Part shown: one piece after another, positions 8,051-15,955 of the stretch
Layout: each line of letters begins with the position of its first letter
Numbering within the stretch: position 1 is the first letter of the stretch
DNA from: Paracoccaceae bacterium
GTDB lineage: Bacteria > Pseudomonadota > Alphaproteobacteria > Rhodobacterales > Rhodobacteraceae
Reading direction: 5' to 3'
Length of the DNA: 64,000 nucleotides
NCBI GenBank assembly: GCA_014872815.1
Contig: WKFK01000010.1
Span: 1-64,000, forward strand
Position numbers and translations under genes: made by a program
The notes under the pieces: generated by a model
What the model saw: only the letters and a program-made list of their open reading frames with translations
The model's database searches: none
What the model was told of the DNA's origin: nothing

Positions 8051-8998
8051 TTATTTCGCCCGGAACGCTTCTGCGAGGGTTTTCACCGCAGCGATGTTGC
8101 GCGGCCCCGGGGTCGCTTCAACGTATTCCAGTGTCACAAAGCGGTCGTTCTTCACGGCGTCCATCTCGGCAAAGGCTGGGTTGCTCATCATGAAGGCGCG
8201 TTTTTCCTCAGCGGTCACATTGCCGTAGTTCACGATCACGATGACCTCCGGGTTGCGCTCTACAACGGGCTCCCAGCCGACTTTGGCCCAGCTTTTCTCC
8301 AGATCGTTCATGATGTTCGTGCCACCAGCAGCCTCGATGAGAGCGTTTGGCATCGCATAGCGCCCTGCGGTGAATGGCGTGTCTTCACCGCTGTCATAGA
8401 CAAAAACACGTGGCGCGCTTTCTAGCGGCGCCAAGCCGTCGGTGAAGGCCGCCAGATCCGCTTTGTAGCCATCGACCAGCGCGTCGGCTTTGTCTTTCAC
8501 GTCAAAGATCGCGCCGAGGTTTTGGATGTCGTTGTACATGTCATCCATGCTGGCGGCGTCTTTCTTGCCAATGTGGATGCAGCTCTCGGTCAGCTCATAA
8601 ACCTTGATGTCAAACGGCGCGAGCGTCTCTGGTGTGACTTCGCCACCCACCTTCATACCGTAATTCCAGCCGGCAAAGAAGAAGTCCGCATCCGCACCGA
8701 TCAGCACTTCTTTGGACGGGTACTTTTCGGATAGCTCTGGCAGTTCTTCCACACCGGCGCGCATCTCTTCGTCCAGCGTTTTCCAGCCGGAGATGCCGGT
8801 GTAGCCGACCATGCGATCCGCCAGACCGAGCACCAGCATCATCTCGGTCAGGTTCACGTCGTTGGAAATGGCGGCTTTGGGCGGCGCGTCGAACGTTACC
8901 TGGCGGTTGCAGCTGTCCACGGTGGTTTCCGCCAGCGCAGCGGTGGAGGAGAGGGCCAACAGGGCGCCAACGGCGGCGGTGGTCAATTTGGTGGTCAT
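8051..8998 (-). CDS. btuF: Periplasmic substrate-binding protein of a corrinoid-type ABC importer (BtuF-like)
   Basis: A 315-residue protein with a clear signal peptide (cleaved near STAALA-ETTVD) and the two-lobed periplasmic-binding fold of the BtuF/FhuD class; YTGISGWKTLDEEM and VIVIVNYGN mark the lobes. It lies 12 bases downstream of the ATPase gene and abuts the permease gene. The same family includes iron-siderophore binders, and annotation pipelines often label such proteins as iron transporters. The riboswitch upstream of the operon points to cobalamin or a precursor instead. Confidence 0.82.
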   Translation of the reverse strand: MTTKLTTAAVGALLALSSTAALAETTVDSCNRQVTFDAPPKAAISNDVNLTEMMLVLGLADRMVGYTGISGWKTLDEEMRAGVEELPELSEKYPSKEVLIGADADFFFAGWNYGMKVGGEVTPETLAPFDIKVYELTESCIHIGKKDAASMDDMYNDIQNLGAIFDVKDKADALVDGYKADLAAFTDGLAPLESAPRVFVYDSGEDTPFTAGRYAMPNALIEAAGGTNIMNDLEKSWAKVGWEPVVERNPEVIVIVNYGNVTAEEKRAFMMSNPAFAEMDAVKNDRFVTLEYVEATPGPRNIAAVKTLAEAFRAK

Positions 8999-9010
8999 AA
9001 ATTTGGTCCT

Positions 9011-9793
9011 TTAGGTCGGGAGGTGAAAAGTAAGGTGTTGGTTTTGGCTGACGCTCAGCACCTGGCGCTGGGCGGTGACTGAAAACGTGTCAGAGACAAG
9101 CTGTTCGCTGAGCACATCATCGGCGCTGCCAAAGCCCTGGCAGCGTCCGTCTTTCAAAAGCAGGATGGCGTCACACACATCGGCGGCCATGTTCAGATCG
9201 TGCAGCGAGACCACAATGGTCAGCCCAAGCGATCGGATCAGCGAAAGGATTTCGAGTTGATGGCGGATGTCGAGGTGGTTGGTGGGCTCGTCCATCACCA
9301 GCACTTGCGGCTGCTGCGCCAAAGCCCGCGCCACCATTACCCGTTGCCGCTCGCCCCCGGACAACGTGTCAAAATCGCGGGCAACCAATGCCTCCAGCTG
9401 CATCCGCGCAATGGCGGCCTCAATGATCTGCGCATCTTTTGCGCTTTCGGATGAGAGGCCGCTCCGGTGAGGCGTACGCCCCAGCGCCACAATATCCCGC
9501 ACCGACAAACCAAAGGCGCCCGGTTGTTCCTGCAACACGGCGGCCACCTTGCGGGCGGCGACTTTGGAGGCCATGCCCCACAAATCCTGTCTATCCACCA
9601 AAATCTGCCCCGAGGTCGGCTTCTGATAGTGGTAAATCATCCGCAACAGCGTCGACTTGCCCGCGCCATTGGGGCCAACCACGCCAAGCACACGGCCGGC
9701 AGAGATCTCAAAGCTCACCGGATGCAAGAGAAAGGGCTGGTTCTTGCCTGGTCGCCAGCACAAATCTTTGACCGCCAGATGTCCGGCGCTCAT
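9011..9793 (-). CDS. btuD: ABC transporter ATPase of the corrinoid-type importer (BtuD/FecE-like)
   Basis: A 260-residue ATPase. Walker A is GPNGAGKST (residues 40-48), the signature is LSGGERQRVMVARAL, Walker B is VLVMDEP followed by TNHLDI, and the switch histidine is in VVSLHDLNMAADVCD. These are typical of FecE/BtuD/HmuV ATPases. Its ATG overlaps the stop of the upstream DUF1636 gene as ATGA, showing coupling. It powers the BtuC permease encoded two genes downstream. Confidence 0.88.
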   Translation of the reverse strand: MSAGHLAVKDLCWRPGKNQPFLLHPVSFEISAGRVLGVVGPNGAGKSTLLRMIYHYQKPTSGQILVDRQDLWGMASKVAARKVAAVLQEQPGAFGLSVRDIVALGRTPHRSGLSSESAKDAQIIEAAIARMQLEALVARDFDTLSGGERQRVMVARALAQQPQVLVMDEPTNHLDIRHQLEILSLIRSLGLTIVVSLHDLNMAADVCDAILLLKDGRCQGFGSADDVLSEQLVSDTFSVTAQRQVLSVSQNQHLTFHLPT

Positions 9794-10194
9794 GCCAGCC
9801 GCTCCGCGCTGTCTTCAAGCGCCAACATCATCGACGGCACCCGCGCCAACGTGTTTGTGCGCAGCTTGCCAGGGCGATCCACCGACGAACACCAGCCATC
9901 CCCCAGCACCGCATATTGCTGCGCAAAGGATACCAGATCCTCGATGTCCTGTTCCGGCGTGATGTCGCCAAACAGATAAGTCGCCTTACGCGTGCTGTGA
10001 TAAGCGACGGTGCAAGGATGTTTGCAGCCCGCCATACAGGCGACGCCTGAAATCTCGAACTCTTCCGTGATCGCGTCACCCGCCATGTCGATGGCTTCGC
10101 GCAAACGCTTGATCAGCTCATAGCCGGGGCGACAGGTCTCGCCGACATGTTTGCAGGATGTGCAGATAGAAATTCTGTGGGTTGGGGTGGCCAT
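9790..10194 (-). CDS. DUF1636 protein, small cysteine-rich ferredoxin-like metal-binding protein
   Basis: A 134-residue soluble protein. The start at 10194 is chosen because GGAGG lies 5 bases upstream; a start 27 bases earlier lacks a site. Six cysteines stand out: Cys11, Cys14 and Cys21 (CTSCKHVGETC) and Cys53, Cys57 and Cys61 (CMAGCKHPC). The CxxxC spacing resembles thioredoxin-like [2Fe-2S] ferredoxins, so an iron-sulfur or cobalt-binding role is plausible. It is first in a cobalamin-riboswitch operon and overlaps btuD by 4 bases. The family is a predicted metal-binding protein often seen near cobalamin genes; no reaction is established. A role in reducing or handling imported corrinoid is my inference. 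Confidence 0.75.
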   Translation of the reverse strand: MATPTHRISICTSCKHVGETCRPGYELIKRLREAIDMAGDAITEEFEISGVACMAGCKHPCTVAYHSTRKATYLFGDITPEQDIEDLVSFAQQYAVLGDGWCSSVDRPGKLRTNTLARVPSMMLALEDSAERLA

Positions 10195-10309
10195 CTCGCC
10201 CTCCGCGATAGCGCGGGGCAAGCACAGTCAGTTTTTCACACGGATCAATCCGCAAAGCCATCTTGGCCTCCTGTCCGGACGCCCCGCCCGGGTTGAAGTT
10301 ATCGTCTTG

Positions 10310-10490
10310 ATGGCAGGTCTCCTGACTTGCGGGTCGTCGCTATCCCGAACCTTCCCAAGCGCGTCGCGCTCAGTGGTGTCCTCGGGGTCGCTCGCCGCTC
10401 ACAGTTGCGGGGGCAGTCACGGATTTGGCTTTTCTGGCCGCACCGTATTCCCTTTTCATCCCGGTCTGACGCAGGTCATTACGGGAACCA
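10310..10490 (-). ncRNA. Cobalamin riboswitch upstream of DUF1636-btuDFC
   Basis: On the minus strand the region reads GGTTCCC, then AAGGGAATACGGTGCGG, then the B12-box ACTGCCCCCGCAACTGTGAG, CGGCGAGC, a CCACTGAG block, TGGGAAGG, and the closing GACCCGCAAGTCAGGAGACC. All conserved blocks are present and in order. It ends about 115 bases before the DUF1636 start codon. It should switch the whole transporter operon off when adenosylcobalamin is plentiful. Ends are estimated from the conserved blocks. Confidence 0.93.
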
Positions 10491-10494
10491 TCCC

Positions 10495-10811
10495 TTTTCA
10501 AGTCAGGCAAAGTGCTTAACGAGTCAATAGAGTTTCTGCGTTGCCGCATAAAATCCTGTCATATCCGGCAGTCTTTGCTCATCAAGACAAGGCGCTGCAC
10601 GCTGGCAAACAGGGGCCGAGCGCCTTACAATAGAGACCACACGCCGCTCTGCGCCATCACGTTTGATAAGCCAAGACAATTGTTCCGAAGGGCAACTTGC
10701 GTCTTTTTCAAGCTTGGTATACATCGGCATACAATATCTGCCCTGTGAATCATCTCCTGATTCAAAAAAGGGTGTTCATGCTTAAGCCAACCTCAAATCG
10801 CTAGGATCATC
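10495..10811. promoter_or_regulatory. Divergent control region between the B12 riboswitch operon and acnB
   Basis: No gene is supported here. An imperfect inverted repeat, TTGGTATAC (10714-10722) facing GCATACAA (10727-10734), lies about 80 bases upstream of the acnB ATG and could be a regulator site or part of a promoter. GTATAC recurs just inside acnB. The region also has to contain the minus-strand promoter of the riboswitch transcript. Confidence 0.3.
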
Positions 10812-13601
10812 ATGAGCTTGTATACAGATTATCTGAGTGAGATTGAGACCCGTAAGGAACAGGGTCTGAATCCAAAGCCAATTGATAACGGCGCGCTGGT
10901 CAGCGAACTGATCGAACAGATCAAAGACACCGGCAGCGCCCACCGCGAAGACTCCCTGAAGTTCTTCATTTACAACACTTTGCCAGGCACCACGAGCGCC
11001 GCAGGTGTGAAAGCCGAATTCCTCAAAGAGATCATTCTCGGCGCCGCTCACGTGGCCGAAATCACCCCGGAGTTCGCCTTCGAACTGCTGTCCCACATGA
11101 AGGGTGGCCCATCGGTCCGCGTACTGCTTGACTTGGCGCTGGGCGACGATGCTGCGATTGCTGCGCAAGCTGCAGCCGTGCTGAAGACACAGGTCTTCCT
11201 TTATGAGGCGGACACCGATCGCCTTGAAGAAGCATTCAAAGCGGGCAATGCGGTGGCCAAAGAGCTGCTGGAAAGCTACGCCAAGGCGGAATTCTTCACC
11301 AAGCTTCCTGAAGTCGAAGAAGAAATCAAAGTTGTGACTTATATCGCCGGCATCGGTGATATCTCGACCGACCTTCTGTCGCCCGGTGCCGAAGCACACT
11401 CCCGTGCCGACCGTGAACTGCACGGCAAATGCATGTGCTCGCCGGAAGACCAGGCGGCCATTCAGGAACTGCAGAAACAGCACCCTGATGCGCGTGTGAT
11501 GCTGATCGCGGAAAAAGGCACCATGGGCGTGGGCTCGTCCCGTATGTCCGGTGTGAACAACGTGGCCCTGTGGACCGGTAAGAAGGCATCGCCTTACGTG
11601 CCGTTCATCAATATTGCGCCGGTTGTAGCAGGTACTAACGGCATCTCCCCGATCTTCCTGACCACCGTGGGCGTGACCGGCGGCATCGGCATTGATCTCG
11701 ACAACTGGGTCAAAAAGACAGATGCGGACGGTAATGTTGTCGTGGATGAAGACGGCGAAGCCGTGCTGGAAGAAGCCTACTCCGTGGCCACTGGCACCGT
11801 GCTGACCATCAACACCAAAGACAAAACTCTGCGCGATGCGGACGGAAACGTGCTGAAAGACGTCTCTGCTGCCTTCACCCCACAAAAAGTGGAGTTCATG
11901 AAGGCGGGCGGCTCTTACGCTGTGGTCTTTGGTAAGAAGCTGCAGACATTCGCCGCCGCGGCACTTGGCCAAGAGCTGAAATCTGCTTACGCGCCATCCA
12001 AAGAGGTGTCTGTGGAAGGTCAAGGGCTTACCGCGGTTGAAAAAATCTTCAACCGCAATGCGCTGGGCACCACCCCTGGTGTGACGCTACATGCGGGCTC
12101 TGACGTGCGCGTGAAAGTAAACGTTGTCGGCTCTCAGGACACCACCGGTCCAATGACCGCGCAGGAACTTGAGGCGATGGCCGCCACCGTGATCTCCCCG
12201 TCCGTGGACGTGGGCTATCAGTCCGGTTGTCACACCGCGTCGGTTTGGGACAAGAAGGCGCAGGCCAACATCCCTAAACTGATGAAGTTCATGAACGACT
12301 TCGGCCTGATCACCGCGCGTGACCCAGAGGGCGAATACCACGCGATGACCGACGTGATCCACAAGGTGCTGAACGACATCACCGTGGATGACTGGGACGT
12401 GATTGTCGGCGGCGACAGCCACACCCGTATGTCCAAAGGCGTTGCCTTTGGTGCGGACTCCGGCACCGTTGCGCTGGCGCTCGCTACTGGCGAAGCTTCC
12501 ATGCCGATCCCTGAGTCTGTGAAGGTGACCTTCAAAGGCAAAATGGCCGATCACATGGACTTCCGCGACGTGGTGCACGCTACCCAGGCGCAGATGTTGC
12601 AGCAGCACGGTGACAACGTCTTCCAGGGGCGCGTGATCGAAGTGCACATCGGCACTTTGCTGGCCGACCAAGCCTTCACCTTCACCGACTGGACCGCAGA
12701 GATGAAGGCGAAAGCCTCTGTCTGTATCTCCAACGATAAGACCCTGATCGGCTCGCTGGAACTGGCGAAGAGCCGTATTCAGGTGATGATCGACAAAGGT
12801 ATGGACAACGAGGCTGCGCTGCTGAAGGGCTTGATCGAGAAGGCCGACGCACGGATTGCCGACATCAAGTCTGGCGCCAATCCTGCGCTGAAGCCGGATG
12901 CAGACGCCAAGTACTTCGCCGAAGTGGTTGTGGATCTGGACCAGATCGTTGAGCCCATGATTGCCGACCCGGACGTGAACAACGACGACGTGTCCAAGCG
13001 CTACACCCACGACACCATCCGCCCAATCAGCTACTACAACGCTGAAAAGAAAGTGGATCTGGGCTTTGTGGGATCCTGCATGGTGCACAAGGGCGACATG
13101 AAAATTGTCGCGCAGATGCTTAAGAACCTCGAAGCTGCCAACGGCAAGGTCGAGTTCAAGGCACCGCTGGTTGTGGCCGCGCCGACCTACAACATCATCG
13201 ACGAGATGAAGGAAGAGGGCGACTGGGAAATCCTGGAGCGTTACTCTGGCTTCACCTTTGACGACATGTTCCCGAAGGAAAAGGCGCGCACCGAGTACGA
13301 GAACATTCTCTACCTCGAGCGTCCAGGCTGTAACCTCTGCATGGGTAACCAGGAAAAAGCCGCTAAGGGCGACACCGTTCTGGCCACCTCAACCCGCCTG
13401 TTCCAAGGCCGTGTTGTGGGCGACCTGCCGGAGAAAAAAGGTGAGTCGCTGCTCGCCTCCACACCGCTGGTTGTGCTCTCTGCCATTCTGGGCCGCACCC
13501 CTACGCTGGAAGAGTACAAAGAGGCTGTTGAAGGCATCGACCTGACCAAATTTGCCCCGCCTCTGCAGGTGCCGGCAAACACCAAGTCGGCCCACTTCTA
13601 A
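10812..13601 (+). CDS. acnB: Bifunctional aconitate hydratase 2 / 2-methylisocitrate dehydratase
   Basis: A 929-residue AcnB. It interconverts citrate and isocitrate in the TCA cycle and can dehydrate 2-methylisocitrate. The [4Fe-4S] ligands are visible as Cys756 (GSCMVHKGDMK) and Cys840/Cys843 (PGCNLCMGN). VIVGGDSHTRMSKGVAFGAD is the catalytic-region signature. The protein is about 60 residues longer than E. coli AcnB (865); much of the excess appears to be an acidic, Asp/Gly-rich insert around residues 300-360 (DADGNVVVDEDGE and DADGNVLKD). It is a single-gene unit closed by a strong terminator. The ATG at 10812 fits the family N-terminus, although no strong ribosome binding site is seen. 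Confidence 0.97.
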   Translation: MSLYTDYLSEIETRKEQGLNPKPIDNGALVSELIEQIKDTGSAHREDSLKFFIYNTLPGTTSAAGVKAEFLKEIILGAAHVAEITPEFAFELLSHMKGGPSVRVLLDLALGDDAAIAAQAAAVLKTQVFLYEADTDRLEEAFKAGNAVAKELLESYAKAEFFTKLPEVEEEIKVVTYIAGIGDISTDLLSPGAEAHSRADRELHGKCMCSPEDQAAIQELQKQHPDARVMLIAEKGTMGVGSSRMSGVNNVALWTGKKASPYVPFINIAPVVAGTNGISPIFLTTVGVTGGIGIDLDNWVKKTDADGNVVVDEDGEAVLEEAYSVATGTVLTINTKDKTLRDADGNVLKDVSAAFTPQKVEFMKAGGSYAVVFGKKLQTFAAAALGQELKSAYAPSKEVSVEGQGLTAVEKIFNRNALGTTPGVTLHAGSDVRVKVNVVGSQDTTGPMTAQELEAMAATVISPSVDVGYQSGCHTASVWDKKAQANIPKLMKFMNDFGLITARDPEGEYHAMTDVIHKVLNDITVDDWDVIVGGDSHTRMSKGVAFGADSGTVALALATGEASMPIPESVKVTFKGKMADHMDFRDVVHATQAQMLQQHGDNVFQGRVIEVHIGTLLADQAFTFTDWTAEMKAKASVCISNDKTLIGSLELAKSRIQVMIDKGMDNEAALLKGLIEKADARIADIKSGANPALKPDADAKYFAEVVVDLDQIVEPMIADPDVNNDDVSKRYTHDTIRPISYYNAEKKVDLGFVGSCMVHKGDMKIVAQMLKNLEAANGKVEFKAPLVVAAPTYNIIDEMKEEGDWEILERYSGFTFDDMFPKEKARTEYENILYLERPGCNLCMGNQEKAAKGDTVLATSTRLFQGRVVGDLPEKKGESLLASTPLVVLSAILGRTPTLEEYKEAVEGIDLTKFAPPLQVPANTKSAHF

Positions 13602-13624
13602 AGCCAGCGCACATTCACAAAATC

Positions 13625-13660
13625 AAAGCTCCCGGCGCGGCGTCGGGAGCTTTTTCTTTT
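13625..13660 (+). terminator. Rho-independent terminator of acnB
   Basis: A stem of AGCTCCCG pairing with CGGGAGCT is followed by TTTTTCTTTT. It lies 24 bases after the acnB stop codon. Confidence 0.9.
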
Positions 13661-13708
13661 GAATACTATTTTGAGGCAGAGAGGGTGCGAACTTGTGCTC
13701 AGGGTCTC

Positions 13709-14083
13709 TTAATCGCTTTGGCTTGTTTGTGAAGATGACGATTTTTCACTGCCAAAGTAAAAGCCAAGCATAAGAGTTACGATAGGGACAACCGCTGTGA
13801 AAATCAGATTGAGTAGAAACTCGGATTGTTTCTCCCACAACGCAGTTTCATGAGTGCAGGCTGAATCAATACAAGTCGGCCCCCAAAACAACAGGTATAA
13901 CACCACACCGAACACAGCTAACGCGTAGGTTGAGATGATGAAGATTGCGATCCAGCTTCGGTCCCGTCCGAGGCGTGCCTCGTTTATTTCAGCGGCACTT
14001 TTCACGTTCTGATCGGCCGTCACAATCAGCGCTTCGGATGTTTGGAACGCCTCGCTTAGGTCGTCTAGGTCGGTCATTCCCAT
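13709..14083 (-). CDS. Two-helix membrane protein of unknown function
   Basis: A 124-residue protein (start at 14083 assumed; in-frame TTG at 14095 and ATG at 14077 are alternatives). A soluble N-terminal part of about 40 residues is followed by two transmembrane helices (WIAIFIISTYALAVFGVVLY and LLNLIFTAVVPIVTLMLGFY) joined by a short loop with two cysteines (TCIDSACTHE), which could form a disulfide. The tail is Ser/Gln-rich. I do not recognise a family. It is the second gene of a pair, directly behind the small helical protein at 14092. GC content is visibly lower than in acnB or the genes beyond the tRNA, suggesting acquisition. Confidence 0.6.
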   Translation of the reverse strand: MGMTDLDDLSEAFQTSEALIVTADQNVKSAAEINEARLGRDRSWIAIFIISTYALAVFGVVLYLLFWGPTCIDSACTHETALWEKQSEFLLNLIFTAVVPIVTLMLGFYFGSEKSSSSQTSQSD

Positions 14084-14091
14084 GGCGTGGC

Positions 14092-14304
14092 TCAACTTGC
14101 GATATCAGATGAAAGTGACGACAGTTTTCTGGACGACTCGAGCACCTTCAAAACGATGTTCTTTATTTCATGCCGCCGTGCCTTGTCTTCGATTTGGGAC
14201 GATATGTGGTCCAGGTCTTCGGCTAGTTTGTAGAGGCGTTTGGCCTCTTGAATCGCCTCTTCAGCAACGTGCCGCCTGCTAATAGGGGTGTTTTTGCTTA
14301 GCAT
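14092..14304 (-). CDS. Small helical (probable coiled-coil) protein of unknown function
   Basis: A 70-residue, charged, predicted all-helical protein (AEEAIQEAKRLYKLAEDLDH and KNIVLKVLESSRKLSSLSSD). AAAGG lies 7 bases upstream of the ATG, supporting translation. Its stop nearly touches the start of the membrane protein gene at 14083, so the two are probably co-transcribed and may act together. No family is recognised. It lies in the low-GC stretch downstream of tRNA-Ala. Confidence 0.55.
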   Translation of the reverse strand: MLSKNTPISRRHVAEEAIQEAKRLYKLAEDLDHISSQIEDKARRHEIKNIVLKVLESSRKLSSLSSDIAS

Positions 14305-14608
14305 CTTGAAACCTTTGAGCAGCGAATAGGGTCGATTTCTTGGGCGCCTTCGAAGAGTTCGCTTGGCTATGTCTCAGGATAACAGAGGTGAGGCGACTTG
14401 CAATGCTCCGGAAATCGCTGGGCTCTGCCCGATATCTGCGGTGGCCTTTATTTGAAAGGCAGTGTTGGTGGCGATAGCCGTCAGTAGCTGGCTGTAGCGA
14501 CAGAGTCTCGAAAACTTCCAAAGCCAAAATATTAAAATCAGATTGCACTTAGCGCACACCGATTTGAAGTTGTTGCGAAACACTTCTATCACTGTCTGAG
14601 GGGTGGTT
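14305..14608. other. Low-GC spacer between the two-gene cassette and tRNA-Ala
   Basis: Two short minus-strand frames cross this stretch, but neither has a supportable ribosome binding site or recognisable product. The stretch begins immediately beyond the 3' end of the tRNA gene and is AT-richer than the chromosome average in the window. No exact copy of the tRNA 3' end was seen in it that would mark an attachment site. Confidence 0.4.
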
Positions 14609-14684
<76 letters not shown>

Positions 14685-14711
14685 AAACCTGGTCGGCATC
14701 TCTGCCTGTGC

Positions 14712-14764
14712 GCGCCTAATTAGGCGCATCCCGGGGCGGGTTCAAGCGAAAAAGTCCGCCCCGG
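14712..14764. repeat. Two perfect inverted repeats between tRNA-Ala and the FYDLN gene
   Basis: GCGCCTAATTAGGCGC at 14712-14727 is a perfect 16-base palindrome lying 28 bases upstream of the tRNA 5' end. Next to it, CCGGGGCGG (14731-14739) pairs perfectly with CCGCCCCGG (14756-14764). The second hairpin lies between the end of the FYDLN gene and the tRNA and may be a transcription end signal, although no T-run follows directly on the minus strand. The palindrome overlaps where the tRNA promoter should be. Confidence 0.6.
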
Positions 14765-14782
14765 TGTAACTTTTTTAGACGA

Positions 14783-15109
14783 TCAGTTTTCTTCGTCGTC
14801 AGATGGCACGTCCGCGATGTCATCCAGCGAAACGTTGTCATCATCATCGTCGTCCAGAACATCATCTTCGAGTTCCAGATCAACGGTGTCATCATCATCC
14901 AACACGTCATCCGTGTTGTCTGCTTCAGACGCTTTGGCTTTCAGTGTTGCCGCATCCGCTTCGTCTGCTGCAATCATCCGGCTTTTGCCAGCGTCCACTT
15001 CCACGACATCGCCTGTGTATGGGCTGATGACTGGGTTTTTGTTCAGGTCATAGAATCGTTTGCCGGTGGTTGGGCAAACGCGCTTGACGCCCCATTCTTC
15101 CTTGGGCAT
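14783..15109 (-). CDS. TIGR02300/FYDLN-type acidic protein
   Basis: A 108-residue protein. The N-terminal half (WGVKRVCPTTGKRFYDLNKN, then PVISPYTGDVVEV) holds the FYDLN motif that defines this alphaproteobacterial family. The C-terminal half is extremely acidic and low in complexity, with runs of Asp and Glu from about residue 65 to the end. The single-cysteine N-terminal region looks like a degenerate zinc-ribbon. The function of the family is unknown. The gene stands alone, divergent from the metallopeptidase gene. Confidence 0.88.
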   Translation of the reverse strand: MPKEEWGVKRVCPTTGKRFYDLNKNPVISPYTGDVVEVDAGKSRMIAADEADAATLKAKASEADNTDDVLDDDDTVDLELEDDVLDDDDDDNVSLDDIADVPSDDEEN

Positions 15110-15217
15110 GGGTTGTCCCCTTCAATCGGTTGAGTCTCTCTCGACGATTTGGGGGAGGTGCCATAACAATGGCCCCGTGTCAAAGGGTAACATCGCATTG
15201 TCGCTATAGGAGCGCGT

Positions 15218-15910
15218 ATGGCGCAACACATCATCCCCGGAGCGCCGCCTGTATCGGTGACTTTGCGCCGTTCCAGCCGCGCGCGGCGCATCAGTCTGCG
15301 GGTATCGCGGCTGGATGGGAAGGTGACACTGACGATTCCCTCTAATGTCTCAGAGCGTGACGCCATGGCCTTTGCCTTTGAAAAACAGGACTGGCTGCGC
15401 AAACAGGTCGCTCAACAACCGGAAACCGTGGTGGTAGCCCATGGGGCATCTGTTCCAGTCGCAGGGCGCTTGCGTCTGATTGTGTCGGGGGAAGGCCGTT
15501 CCGTGCGTTTGGGCCGCGATGAACTCGCGGTGCCCGGCAAGCCCGAGCAAGTCGCGCGCAAAGTGCAGGGTTTTTTGAAAGAACTCGCCCGGCACCGACT
15601 CGCCGAAGCTGTGGATCACTACGGTGCTCGTCTGGGACGTCAGCCAACCAAACTCACCCTGCGCGACACCCGCTCCCGCTGGGGGTCCTGCTCCTCCACT
15701 GGCGCGCTGATGTTTTCCTGGCGGTTGGTCATGGCTGCGCCGGACGTGTTGGATTACGTGGCCGCACATGAAGTGGCGCATCTCAAGGAAATGAATCACT
15801 CCCAAGCCTTCTGGAACGAAGTCACCATTATCCACGGCCCATATGAGGCTCCACGCCGTTGGCTGCGCGACCATGGGCAGGAATTGCACCGCTATCAATT
15901 TGCCGCGTAA
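15218..15910 (+). CDS. YgjP/SprT-like zinc metallopeptidase (M48-type, DUF45)
   Basis: A 230-residue protein with the zinc motif HEVAHLKEMNHSQAFW (HExxH, with the third histidine six residues on). A preceding RSRWGSCSSTGALMFSWRLV block is diagnostic of the YgjP-like DUF45 family. AGGAG lies 6 bases upstream of the ATG. It is a cytoplasmic predicted metallopeptidase whose substrate is unknown. The GntR-family gene follows on the same strand after about 45 bases. Confidence 0.9.
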   Translation: MAQHIIPGAPPVSVTLRRSSRARRISLRVSRLDGKVTLTIPSNVSERDAMAFAFEKQDWLRKQVAQQPETVVVAHGASVPVAGRLRLIVSGEGRSVRLGRDELAVPGKPEQVARKVQGFLKELARHRLAEAVDHYGARLGRQPTKLTLRDTRSRWGSCSSTGALMFSWRLVMAAPDVLDYVAAHEVAHLKEMNHSQAFWNEVTIIHGPYEAPRRWLRDHGQELHRYQFAA

Positions 15911-15955
15911 GCCCGCCGCATTGACCTTTCCTGCGTTTGTGATCACAAAGGCGGC

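Noticed and set aside
10782-12023. A 413-codon minus-strand frame inside acnB
   Set aside because: It lies fully opposite acnB, with Phe/His/Arg-biased composition typical of antisense frames in high-GC genes.
12087-13088. A 333-codon minus-strand frame in the second half of acnB
   Set aside because: Shadow of acnB; repeated Val/His-rich sequence without domain content.
14279-14592. Two short minus-strand frames between the cassette and tRNA-Ala
   Set aside because: No ribosome binding site and no recognisable family; they overlap each other in different frames. They could be relics, but I cannot support a gene.
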